DNA of 64,000 bases. Source: Sympetrum striolatum (Eukaryota > Arthropoda > Insecta > Odonata > Libellulidae). The DNA is taken from assembly GCA_947579665.1 (NCBI GenBank), contig OX388351.1, forward strand, positions 54,320,939-54,384,938, in the 5' to 3' direction. The notes beneath the pieces are model-generated. The model was not told the origin of the DNA. It saw only the letters and a list, made by a program, of their open reading frames with translations, and did not search any database. A program made the translations under genes and the position numbers. Positions 47,708 to 58,713 of the stretch are shown here, piece by piece (positions within the stretch are counted from its first letter, which is position 1; each line of letters begins with the position of its first letter).

Positions 47708-48402
47708 TTATACATCATCATTATCAATAATCTCTTCTACAATCATTCTTTCATCTCCACTATTTTCTGGTTCCTCATTAGAAATCGCACTGTATTCCAA
47801 GAAAGACACAATCGGTTTATGATAACTAAAGTAACTAACAAATATTCTAGATTCAAACCTTTCAATATATCTACTAAATACAGCATCGATGCTCGTCACG
47901 TATTTGGTCGTACTTCGTTTCTCATCATTCGACATTACAAAGTCTAGCTTTTTTTTCGGAAATTTATCAATGGCTCTGTTTTGTCATCGGCAAAATTGAT
48001 GTTGAAATCACCGCTCATTATCGTTGGGATTTCATGAAAATTTTCCTCGAGCAGTTCGGAACCTTCTTTAGTATAAATTAATAAGTTTTGGTGTATAAAC
48101 TTTTTGATTTGGCTCACAGTTTTACCAGGGGATATGTATACCGCCACAACTACAAATTCTCGACCAGTTTTTGGAACGCATTTACTGACACAAATTTCTC
48201 CAGTAGCAGACATTGCTAGAGTAAGAGATTCTGATGCCCTTGAATGAACATCCATGTAAGAAGTGACCATATGACTATGGTCATTTTGGTTGTGGTAAAT
48301 TGCTACTCCTCCCGCGCTAACCTTTTTTTTTTCATCAATGGCTAGTTCAGAGTTGGATTCCGACGACGATTCTGTTAATTTTTGCAAGTCTCGTTTATCC
48401 AT
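47708..48402 (-). pseudogene. EEP-fold transposon endonuclease ORF with one frameshift (U3)
   Basis: From ATG at 48400-48402 the frame reads MDKRDLQKLTES, GGVAIYHNQND, VVAVYISPGKTV and IMSGDFNINFADD (the metal-binding GDFN block). It shifts frame in an A-run near 47950 and then reads TSIDAVFSRY and SYFSYHKPIVSFLE, ending at 47708. All recognisable EEP blocks except the N-terminal one are present, so this is the better-preserved copy. EEP domains cut DNA strands, and in Helitron-like elements they accompany Rep/helicase proteins. The N-terminal part is missing. Confidence 0.78.
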
Positions 48403-48803
48403 TATTGTCGTTTTCTGAAAAAATAATAAAAAAAACAATATGTACTTCAGGACAAAAATTGAATATATGGATGCTTGTCAGAAAAGTGTCATTTTGGGAT
48501 ACAAAATATCCCGAAAAAAATGTTCACATTGGATGTTGATAGTGGTTCAAATCGCTTGTCTTCAGCCCATTTTTCAAAAAATGCCTAGTATCCAAAACGA
48601 AATCTGATATAAGAATTCTGCCTAATTTTAACCAGTTTTTCATCCACGAAAATGAAAAAACCTGATCGATTAATAATTTAAATTTCAAAATCCAGCATTT
48701 GCATTTTGCAATCTCAGGTAATATTTTTTGCATATTAAAGCATAAACACGTTGGAGGGGGATTCCGCGCGGGGTTACAAGTCTCTCTGCAACGCATACAT
48801 CAA

Positions 48804-48874
48804 GTGGCTCCGTGGGTGAATGGTTAAGACGCTTGTCTACTACGCTAGAGTCCCAGGTTCGATCCCCGGCTGAG
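48804..48874 (+). other. tRNA-like segment inside the endonuclease element (U3)
   Basis: Identical in design to 30328-30399, with box A-like and perfect box B motifs. Confidence 0.55.
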
Positions 48875-50364
48875 AAATTATTTTTCAAAATTTACAGAAA
48901 AATAGGCACTTACAGAAAAATCTAACGCGAAAAATCTCACGCGTTACGCGGTTTTTCGACCGACACCCCATCCCGTTTCAACGAGCGCAAAGAAGTATAA
49001 CCTCAAAAAAAGATAGGAATTAGAAGAGGGATAATAAAGAGGTGGTAATTGGAAAACAGAATTTACAAGCAGAGGAAGGAATTGGGAAAGCAAATTATGA
49101 GAAGTAGTCTTTGATAATCTTGTTATTCTGATTGGAAAGGATTAAAAATTTCGTAGTTGTTCTATAGTGTTAGAAAATATCTTTTATTTTGGAAATTAAG
49201 GAATTTCGTTCCTAATGTGAATATACGGTTTGATTACAAACGGTGCCTGGCTATTCGGGAATCCTCTAAACGACCATTCGGTGTTTTATCCACTCCTTGT
49301 AGAAATTCCAGCAGATTTGGTCCACATAGAATCAGGGACAATCTCTGTACTCGAACTGTTGATCCCGCTCTTCTCTCTATGGTTTACCCATTCTTAAGAA
49401 GGTATCCAATCTTCGGAAAAGCCTAAAATGCAATCTTCAAGTGGTTTTTGTGAAAATCCGTGTTATATTTGTGCTGGTCTTCTCCGAAAACGTAAGGAAG
49501 GAGTATTTCGGTAGGGTAATGTTGTACCTAAAGCATCTTTGGATTCGGTTCCAATACAAATTTGCTAATTCTTAAATGTGAAGATGATCCTAGTGGTGCG
49601 AAGGGTTCTAATCAAAGACACCGAATAGTCATATGGTTGTAACGTCCTCATGGATCTTGGGATGAGAAAAAAGTAAGATAACGTGGCTATGGACAAAGAA
49701 AATGAAGGCAGTTATTTATTGGGAAGGATGGTGTTGAAAATCTGGTAGTATTCCTAGTAATTTCTCAAGGATGATTCCGGAAACGTGTCTGAGGCAATAA
49801 TGTTGAAGCTCAGGTCAAAGAAGTTGAGAGTTCCATGATCGGAATTTTCAGAAGTGAAGAAAAATGGCCGGGATATAGGCTACTAATGAGACTGATAAAA
49901 TAGATAGCCTTATGTTCCATTCCATTTAACATTACGCCGCACAGTTAGCTATAATCGATAAAAGCTGGACAATATACGGAAATGTTTCTTGAATGTGGAC
50001 CGTGAATAGCATAAATACTGATGAATAAATTCTGAATACAAACTTGTAAGTCATTTTCATTGATTTGTTTTTGTCTTTGGGTAAGCGACAACAAAGGAAA
50101 TGTGGACATATGTTTTTTCAGAAACAGGATACATTAACATGTATATCCTGGACCATAAGTCTATTGCATTAAAAATACAATGTGGTATACATTGCACTTA
50201 AAGAGTCTTAGTAGATCGAAAAACTGGAATGATATTCCTTATTACGGAAAATCAAAAATGCTGCACTTGGATTTTGCTTTTAATGACACGATAGAACTGC
50301 AAAGGAACATGCTGTTTGATTTGGATTCTTCAGTGTATATGGGCGTCAATTGCGGATAGTTTAC

Positions 50365-51410
50365 GAGGAATACAATCCTTCGACCACACGACCACTTACG
50401 TATTGTGAATCTCTCCCTATCCCAGTTCCACCGAACGATCTTGAAGATGTGCCGCTGAAAAGCAACTCAGAAATTGAAAGCTGTGATGCTGATGATTAGG
50501 AGCCGGAAGAAGATTCTGTGCCCAAATTATTCAATCAAGATGAACTGAATGATTTAACACTTGACTTGAATCTGACAAAAGATGTTCCCCAATTGCTTGG
50601 ATCAGGCTTGAAAGCAAAAAATCTTCTTCTACCTAGGGATTTGTTCTTTTGGTATAGGACCAGAGAAAAGGAAATAATAAAATTCTTTGAAGAAGAAGAC
50701 TCTCTGGTTTATTTTTGTGAATTTAAGGGTTTATTGAATTTCTTTAAGGTCAATTACAGTCCGAGTGAGTGGAGTTTATTCATAGATTGGTCCAAAAGTA
50801 ACCTTAAAGGTGTACATTTACATAATGGAAATTTGTTTGATTCAGTACCCATTGCATATTCAGTACTTCTCAAGGAGACGTACGAATATCTCAAAGCTCT
50901 GCTTAAATATGAGAACTATGGAAAAAATTCTTTGACAGATGCTTGGGATTTAAAAGTATATGGTATGTTACTTGATATAAAATACGACTACACAAAAAGA
51001 CGATTTTCATTGGTAAATGGGACATCCGAGCCAAAGAAATGCATTGGAAGAAGACAGACTGGCCCGAAAGAATAGCCCTCCAACCCGGTACACAGAACAT
51101 AATAAATGTACCACTCGTTCAACGAAGCAAGATACTATTACCTCCTCTGTACATAAAACTCGGATGAATGAAACATTTCACTAAAACTCTTCGAAAGGAA
51201 GGTGACTACTTTCAGTACTTGGTAACAAGATATCCCAAAGTATCTTATGAGAAAATTAAAGATGGGATCTTTGTTGGACCAAAGTTTAGAATTATAATGA
51301 AAGACTTATTGTTTCAATATGTAATGTATACAGTGGAAAGGAGTGCCTGGATTTCGTTTAAAGAGGTAGTAGCCTACTTTTTGGGCAACAAAGTACAAAA
51401 GAATGGTTAA
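50365..51410 (+). pseudogene. Transposon-like multicopy arthropod protein, pseudogene (U3, better copy)
   Basis: The sequence reads through GAG at 50365 and has a TAG at 50497. A long frame (VPKLFNQDELNDL, FFWYRTREKEI, LVYFCEF, LHNGNLFDSVPIA, WDLKVYGMLLDI) follows. Frame shifts in an A-run at 50993-50998 into WDIRAKEMHW and PLVQRSKILLPPLYIKLG. TGA at 51165 stands where Leu is expected, then MKHFTKTL and FKEVVAYFLGN follow, ending at 51410. I recognise it as an uncharacterised family that occurs in many copies in arthropod and some cnidarian genomes and is presumed transposon-derived. Function is unknown. About the C-terminal third is absent. Confidence 0.78.
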
Positions 51411-51465
51411 CCTTCCTTCCTAACTAAAACATTCATCTTATTACCTTTATTGGTTGAATGTTGCT

Positions 51466-51702
51466 TCACATAGCTTTCCTGTGCTCAATTACCTCCTTCT
51501 TAAGCAAATATAGGTCTTTGGCAAGTGTAAGAGATGTCATTTGTTCGTAATCATCCAATGCCTTCTTTGCTGAGGAGAAGGCTATATCTTTCCTCGTATT
51601 CCCACATGTGTAATCATAATGAGTGCTGGTTTGGTGGTTCATGTAAACTCTAGAAATCCCTGTTAAGTGCCATCTCCTTATTTTTCCTATAGTCATTCCC
51701 AC
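51466..51702 (-). other. Exon-like conserved segment of unknown identity (U3)
   Basis: On the minus strand it encodes HYDYTCGN, DIAFSSAKKALDDYE and LAKDLYLLKKE. Homologous segments at about 13500-13800, 33000-33250 and 62870-63000 keep similar words (AVSSAKNALDDYK and AEDLDLLKK near 13600), but frames are broken between words. It may be an old exon or transposon piece. I do not recognise it. Confidence 0.35.
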
Positions 51703-53149
51703 CCCTTATGCCATCCAACATCTTTTGTCTTCGTGTTTGCGTCTAAAAATAAGAAGTGAACAAATATATTTCAGAAGCAGGAAATGCTAACGAGTATATC
51801 CTGAACGATTAGTCTAGTGTAGTAGCAATCCCATTCCGTATAAAATGCACTAAAATAGCTTGAGTGGATTGAAAAAACTGCAATTGGTGTCCCTGTTTAC
51901 AGGAAAAGTAAGAATGCTGCACTTGGGATTTACTCATAATACCATAATAAAAACGCAAAGGCACATTCTGTCTCACATGGATTGGTTATTGTTTATGGGC
52001 GTAAACTCCGGATAGTTTATGAAGTATACCTAATTAATCTGCTATTAATCTTAAGCCGTGGTGAAGTTTTCGTTGTTTGAGCTTTGGGAAATTAACCTGG
52101 GATCATATTTTTCTAATTTAATGAAGTCATTATCTTTAAATCGCAAATATGATTTACATAAGATGAAATAGGAATTCATCGTAGAACTAGGACGCGTACG
52201 AAATCCTAAGGTCATGAGAGAAGTGAAAAGTAGTGACTCCGGTGGTACTCGAACCCTGGACTTCTACTTTTCCTACGTGGCTCGGCACTGTAGTAGGTTT
52301 GACACCTACATTGAAAGTGAGAGGGCTGGATTCACGTTAGGACAGCTAAGTGAATATATTTCTAATCCTTGCCAACCCATTTCATCTTAAATAGCTGCCG
52401 CAGAAGTTTTCTCTCAGTTTTAACATTGTTATCCCATGTTTCAATTAATTTTTATTCTCAAAGACTCACTTTAATTGGATATTAAAAAGGAATCTTTAAA
52501 ATGGATCAAGGGTAACGAAAAATCTGGTATTAATATATGTTATGGTACCATGTTCCTTGTTGTCTTATCGTTCCTTCGGCACATTTATTCTATGTCCCAC
52601 GCGAAGCTAACATGCTAAAAGAAAATTTCAGTTCCGGCCAGAATAAACTACGCAAATATTGCCTTCTCCATTTAAAATGAAGGATTCATATCTCACGTAA
52701 TCTTAACAAAAACCTTAAATAATTTTATTATATTGACATCAAAATATAGATGAGGATAGAGGAAAGGGAAATAACGTTTCTCCATTTTGATAATAAAACT
52801 CAGATTTCAATCCGAAAGTTTTTTATTCATCCTCAAAAACAATGGTGCAATATGAAAATCAACAGAATGATGCAAAATAAAATACGAGGATGAGAAAATT
52901 CAAGCAGAAAAAGCAACAATTCAAACAAAGCATTATCAAGTATCATAAGTAGGAAACATTGGCCTATATATAGCTGACATAATGTCATAACATATAATAT
53001 GACAAATACCTCAAGAAAGCCGATGGCTCATGAGAGAATTCTGATTTAAATCATTACATTTCCCTGTAACAGTGTTTCAATATGAGAGTTCCTCTATATT
53101 GATTGCAGCTATAGGCCAAAATAATCCTACTCAAATGATCAGGTGCTAA

Positions 53150-55819
53150 TCATTCTACCATCTGCCTCTCCAACCAAGCGTAGGAGCAGGACAAAACATA
53201 ACTTGGGTTGTTTCTCTTGAAATCTTCTGAAATCTGCAAAAGAGATGCCACGCAGAAGTGTTTTCTTGATCCGGATCCTTCTTGAAGTATAAATGGCGAA
53301 CCGATATCACGCCGATTATAATATGTGTCAAAATCACCTTTCGAGCACACGTAGCAAGATTTAGTGATGTTAGTAATATCAGCACATTCTGAAGGGTTTA
53401 TTCCATGAACTTCGGTCTGTTTCAGTTCGAAACTTTTTTTATTTCCTGGAAATGAAGAGAAGGGAGAAAACTTCTATAAGTCAAGTAGAAAGAAGTCCCG
53501 TTTAAACATATGTAAATAACCTGCAAGTAGGTCAAACATCTTTTCCTTTGCAATATCAAATGGAATTTTAGATATTCTCATGTTCAACATTAAATTATGC
53601 ATTATGTAATTAATCATTTCTAAATGAATTTGCTTCAAGAAATTCTAAAAACGTAGAAGAAATTGGAATAAACTGGAGAATTGGAGTGAAATCAAAAATC
53701 AACAAAACATACATATAAATCCGTCATTTATTAAAACACCTGCCAAAAAAAATACTTAATGAAACAGGTATTAATTCCTTGTGAATGCTGAATAATTAGT
53801 GATTTCATTAACCACTTAAAATTGAGTTTGGCTTAAGAAATTACACCTTCATGGAAAAAGTTTAATAGAAATGGGAAATAACAATTCAATCTAGATTTAT
53901 CTCCAATTGCAATGAAATCATCAATAGGTAAAATATAAACGATTCTAAAAGAAAATGAAAGTGACTTCCATACTGTTTTATGCATGGAATAACTTACCAA
54001 ATGTAGTCTTTGACCATCCAGCAATTGTCAACGTCTTAGGTAGGAACTTCCCGCAAAGGCATATTGGATACACCCATTCTAAAAGAAATATCTATCTCAT
54101 GAAATGTTCTTAATTTGACAGATATATCACTTGCCTATGGGGTTTCAGGGTATCAAATTATTAAGCATAGTTTATTATTCTAAGAATCCTAATTCTACGT
54201 TAATAATGAAGTGATTTGATGTCATACGATAAGTATTGCGCCTATTGTAAACAAGCTAGTATTTTATTAAGGTAAATCATAGGTTCTAATGCAAGAAAAT
54301 TGAGATTCCAAAAATTTATCATACACAATGTTTAGTGGTTCAGGTAACAGAGCATACGCCACTCTTTGTGAACGTTGTATTAGATTTTATTCAATTAACC
54401 TCAGCCTACCGAATGTGTATAATGAACTTAATCGATAATTATGAGACTTAATGGGGAAAAGGTTGTGTAATTGATATGTATCAAGATTCAAAGCAGTAGA
54501 AAGCATGTCACCTATCAGAAAGGAAGACTCTCGATAGTCTGCCTTTGAAATGAATGAAATGAACATTGGTGGGATCCAACCGATTTATTTTGATTATAAA
54601 ATTACCCAAACAAAATCAGGAGCACAATTTAAGAAGTAAATACTACAATATTAAAATAGATTACCTGTGAACACAACTTCTTGGTTAAGTCGTAGCAAAG
54701 CTATGTCGTTATCTAACGTCTTATAGTTGAAGCGATGGTGTATGATGACCTTCTCAACTTTGAAATCCCGAACTTTATCAGCACATTCCCTGCCTTCGCA
54801 ATCAGGATCTGTGGCTGGGTTTTGCTCTCCAAGGCGCACATAATCTCTGTAAAAGAGTTACCAAATAAGAATGAAGTGAGTAAGCTATAAACAGAAAGCT
54901 TTCTTCAAAAACCATCAGCTGAAGATCTCTTCAAGTGCATTTAAATTTATTCTAGTAAAATAAATATATGTGCTCACATGGTGTGTTTCAGGGCCGAAGC
55001 CGTGGTGACGACGTATCTGTGATTGATGAGGGCCCCCATTCGAGATGTATCTATATCTTGTCCCTCTGAAATAAAAATATAACCATTAAATCTAAAAAAA
55101 TTAAATGCTCAGTAGTCTTTATGTAAATGTTTCACGTGGATGTACTAATCTTCTTAGCAATAAATTGATCAAAATTATGAATTGTAAATTATTATCACTA
55201 AGACCGAAACATAGTTATGTCTCCTATTAAACTATAGCTCACGTTGTAGATAGTAACTCAATGAGTTTTCAAATAGAATTAAAAGTATGGCATAGAGGAT
55301 GCATTTCGAATTGACTAAATAACAAATCGAATGCGAAAATACCAAAATAAACAATTACTTTATATACGGCCCAGCACTAAGGCCGAAATGCATAAATACT
55401 AGAATTATAAGTGAAATTAAGGAAACTGATCACATTTCCATACCAAACATGAGGAGTGCTATCCACGGATTTGCTCCTATGGGGGCATGCTCTCCTCCCA
55501 TCAATCTGCCCCTTTTCGGGATGGAACCACATTCTGGAGGATTAAACAATTTTCTGCCGGAGGCTGCAGAATGAATAATTAATTAAGACGATTATAAGTA
55601 ACATAAAATTGGTATTCGCTATGCACTTATTTTATATCGGCACGATTGCAAATAAAATTCGTTTATATTTAATAAATTCAGCGATTGCAAAATCATTCAG
55701 CTTTCTATAGCTATTTTTCATTTATGAAATTCAAAAAAATCAAGTTGCTTTCGCTTACCAAGAGAAGAGACTGCGAAGAGCAGTAGATGTACCCCAAAGA
55801 TTTTAACGGAGTTAACCAT
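53150..55819 (-). CDS. Secreted serine protease homologue (catalytically dead), copy 4
   Basis: Coding exons: 55759-55819, 55444-55563, 54978-55065, 54665-54846, 53998-54078 and 53150-53445, giving 275 residues. The last exon is 3 bases longer than in copies 1 and 2 (QISEDF against QIEDF or QMEDF), so the length change keeps the frame. RLMGGEHAPIGANPW is closest to the family pattern. The catalytic His (TTASA) and Ser (RDIGSP) are lost as in the other copies, and DNDIALLRL keeps the Asp. Signal peptide and intron phases are as in copy 2. Predicted secreted pseudoprotease. Confidence 0.9.
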
Positions 55820-56233
55820 GATGAAGGCTCTCCAAATTCCTTTTCGTTCACAAAGTCTTCTCCTAATCCAGAGAAAAATAGTTAATTTCTTCATGTGAGA
55901 ACTTTAAAATACCTCATGGATGAAAATTAAATACTTGCATGCAAATATAAGTAGCCTGATATAGAAACATTAGAATAACAATTACAACCAAATGTTCCAT
56001 TGCATTAAATAAGTAATGGATTCGTTACCTCAAGCACTGCACTGCATTTCGCAGCAGGGCTACTACAAATCTACTTCTACTTATATGCAAAGATAAGTAG
56101 AATGATTTAGAACAAGGGAATAATAACATTTAGAAATTTTGTGTCACAATAAATATTGCCATAGTTACCTCAGGTTCTGTACTGTTCTGGAAAGGGCGGT
56201 TGAACTGACTCAGTTGACGATCTGCAGAACACT
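55759..56233 (-). other. SPH copy 4: 5'UTR exon, first intron and signal-peptide exon
   Basis: Exon 1 is 56169-56233, intron 1 is 55863-56168, and exon 2 is 55759-55862 with ATG at 55817-55819. Splice signals are as in copies 1 and 2. Confidence 0.78.
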
Positions 56234-56264
56234 GATTTCTTCGGACAGCAGCAGGGTTTATATA
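56231..56264 (-). promoter_or_regulatory. TATA box and initiator of SPH copy 4
   Basis: TATATAAA at 56264-56257 and TCAGT around 56233 on the minus strand, with 31-base spacing as in the other copies. Confidence 0.85.
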
Positions 56265-56309
56265 CACCTCCGGCAGACCGATTTTATTGCTCTCCAAATG
56301 TTGTAAGGG

Positions 56310-56790
56310 GGAGCATACGACATCACCATCTTTAACAGCATACGCATGACGTCTGACATTTCAGGTTTTCTAGGAAAAGGCTAGACATACGTAATTTCTT
56401 GTGTTTAGCAGTGGAGGTTTTTAGCGCGTGTTACCTGAGCGTGGAGCAAGGAATACACGTGCCGAAGATACGTTATGGTATCAAGGAACCTACTAAATTA
56501 ACGTTGTACCAATAGAACTGTTTTTATGGATTACACGTGCCATCTTCATCTTTAATAGCATATACGTGACATATGGCACCTCTATTTTACACGGAGAAGT
56601 CCGTATTTGCGTAATATCTCCTTTTTCGTCAGTGGGTTTTTTTTGCGCGCGGTACCCGCACGTGGAGCACAGAATACACGTGGCATAAGTACACTGTGAA
56701 AATAAGAAGAGTAACATATTTAAATTAACATTTTTCATAATATTATTTATTTCTGCAAAATTTCTTGTCATTCGAACTAAATTAGAGATT
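56310..56790 (-). repeat. Inverted R-repeat fragments upstream of the SPH promoter (U4)
   Basis: Reversed R pieces in the same two positions as in U1 and U2: a short one near 56322-56350 and a long one at 56410-56790. The forward partner is at 52545-52690. Confidence 0.68.
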
Positions 56791-57439
56791 CTGTTTTAAT
56801 ATTTAAATAAAGCAATAGTGCAAATGATGAAATTAATTAAAGATGGGATGGCAAAGAGCAACCGACAGGAAAAATTTGCTCGATCATCCATGATACCCAT
56901 ACTAGCAATGCCGGCTTCCGAAAAGTAGATTTCAAGTTCACGTTCATGCCGTGAACACCTACTTAAATGTGGGAACGAGTGGAGATGAAATGACCGACAC
57001 CTCAGCGAAGAGAGCAGCGTAGGCTTACATTTCAACAACCTCAGTGATAGTGGAAGAATACTCCAATGACTTGTTTATAAAGGTACTCAGTGGTCAGTTG
57101 GGACTTTCATAGTAAATAACTAATTAAAAATTTACCGCGTCCCCAGTATGGCCTTACTCAAACAAGTAACCGAATGAATTACACCGCTGTAACTCAAATT
57201 TGAATAGGGGCATGCGGTAAAATGAAATATTACTTCTTTGCAGATGAAAAGATTCACCACCGATTCGATGCTCCGCTTACTTACAGCGAGGCATTTATTT
57301 ATATAGTATGTCGCAACTGTGTCGACTGTGGGTGATAGAGCGTTCCACCCCGACACACGAGATCGGGAGATCAGCTTCGGGAACATTGAGACTCAGGAAA
57401 GCAGATGCAAAAATGAGATAGGAATGGTTTTTAGTCTTT

Positions 57440-57930
57440 TGGTTTTTTTACAATGGTGGGACTCAGAAACTAGGTCCAGTTATCGACCTCCTTGGGCGCG
57501 GCACTCCTGGTGGCAGCGTTCGGGGTCGTTGTTGTCCGGGGAGGAAGCTTCTAGGGGTCGAGTGCGTGTTCCTCATTGTGGCGGAAGGTGGTGGGCAGCG
57601 CTGCCTGATTCCCGTTGCCCGGCGCATCCGGCCAGCGGAGAGACCTCAGACCCTTCCTGGGGCAAGAGTCCGGCGAGGCAGGGCGAAGCGGGAGGTGCCG
57701 AGGAATCTTATTCTCTGCGACACTTCAGGCGTTCGCCCTCCTCACGTGATTTCGGAGGAGGATATCCAAAGGGCGCCTCGCTTCCTCCCGATAGTGCAGA
57801 GGTACATGGAAGAATTGGTACGAGATTTCTCGGGGCGAAAAGACTCCCGGTCCGAGATCTCGCAGTCGGCTTGTGCAGGACAAGTATGACACAAAACACG
57901 AAAGAGGCTTTAACAGGTGGCAACCCAGAA
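57440..57930 (+). other. GC-rich segment, U4 copy with the longest open frame
   Basis: A frame of about 214 codons runs 57319-57963 and a second overlapping frame covers 57566-57889. Both are open because of high GC. Composition is rich in Arg, Ser, Gly and Pro, with no recognised domain, and the frames are closed or shifted in U1 and U2. I do not call a gene. Confidence 0.45.
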
Positions 57931-58583
57931 CAAGTCAGAGGAGAAAATCTCGGGGAATTATAATAGAGGTGTTATTTTTCTAAAATTTGTCAGCTTCATA
58001 AGCTCACTGTTGTCCATAGTTTGAGTAGCTGCTCGCACAGCTGATGCAAATTCGCATTTACATTAATTTAGGGCATTTATTGCTGCTACATCATGCAATT
58101 GCTGCAAAATGACACCATTACCGCAATATTTCGATGCATCACCTTAAGCCTTCTGGAAAATTTGCCCTCTTCAAAATTGCGATGGTACGTTTCCGTGAAG
58201 CATGCCATATTCATTGAGCTACCGTGTAACAGCAAATTAGGATGATGCCATACTATTCTTGATGTCAAAATTTCTGATCTCCACCGAGCTTTCTCAAAGA
58301 AATTTCTCTCCGGTTCTGAATTTCTGCTTCGTCTTTTAAAAAATAATTTAATCCAATTCATAACTGATGATCAGCGTTTAATTATCATACCATTAAGCAT
58401 ATAATTATCCTGATACCACATTTTGGTAAATGGAATGTTTTTCTTTTCAAATTTTTTACATAATAGAACAAAATAAATTATTCTCTTACCTTTGTCTCAG
58501 CCTTGATCATGGCTGTGTTGAGGTTTGAGTTCTCTGAATCAGAATCATCATTCTCTTTCAAGGATTAGGCATTGAGCCTGTTA

Positions 58584-58713
58584 GTAGTAGTAGTATTGCT
58601 AAAAGTGCTTCGACAGCTTAGGTCATTTCGCACATTGGCTCACACCAGGATTCGAACCCGGGACCGCTTTCACCAAAGGCAAACGCGCTGTCCATATGAC
58701 TATCCGGGAGCCT
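58584..58713 (-). mobile_element. tRNA-derived SINE (U4)
   Basis: The same insertion as 40076-40206, with the same TTGAGCCTGTT duplications (58573-58583, 58714-58724), so it was inserted before the copies separated. The tRNA-like head has one acceptor-stem mismatch but a better anticodon stem (four of five pairs), again around a TTG anticodon position. Confidence 0.92.

Larger units (their letters stand above)
47499..49009 (-). mobile_element. Endonuclease-bearing transposable element (U3, longer copy)
   Basis: The same insertion as 29169-30531, at the same site, so it predates the block duplication. The 14-base inverted repeats are at 47540-47553 and 48988-49001. A CA microsatellite lies at 47574-47598 and a tRNA-like segment at 48804-48874. 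It has the endonuclease ORF with the central block that U1 lost. The 'cgcgttacgcggtttttcg' stretch near the right end is also shared. No helicase or transposase is seen. Confidence 0.72.
43752..52023. repeat. Array unit U3 (SPH gene deleted, endonuclease element present)
   Basis: It starts like U1. At about 44294 it jumps from the R repeat ('attaccat') to the end of the GC-rich segment ('gaagaattggtacg'), losing about 5.3 kb with the whole SPH gene. Then come the LINE remnant (about 45060-45200), AT-rich body (45200-47490, no gene), endonuclease element (47499-49009), end block (49010-50150), pseudogene (50365-51410) and exon-like segment (51415-51750). Confidence 0.88.

Noticed and set aside
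19320..49430. Recurring frames of 77-89 codons in the unit end blocks (for example 30681-30950 and 43085-43318)
   Set aside because: They overlap in different phases, end at different points in each unit, lack ATG starts in several copies and show no domain. They are shadows of conserved repeat DNA.
57319..57963. 214-codon frame in the GC-rich segment as a gene
   Set aside because: The frame is closed or shifted in the other two copies, and a second frame is open over the same bases, as expected from high GC alone.
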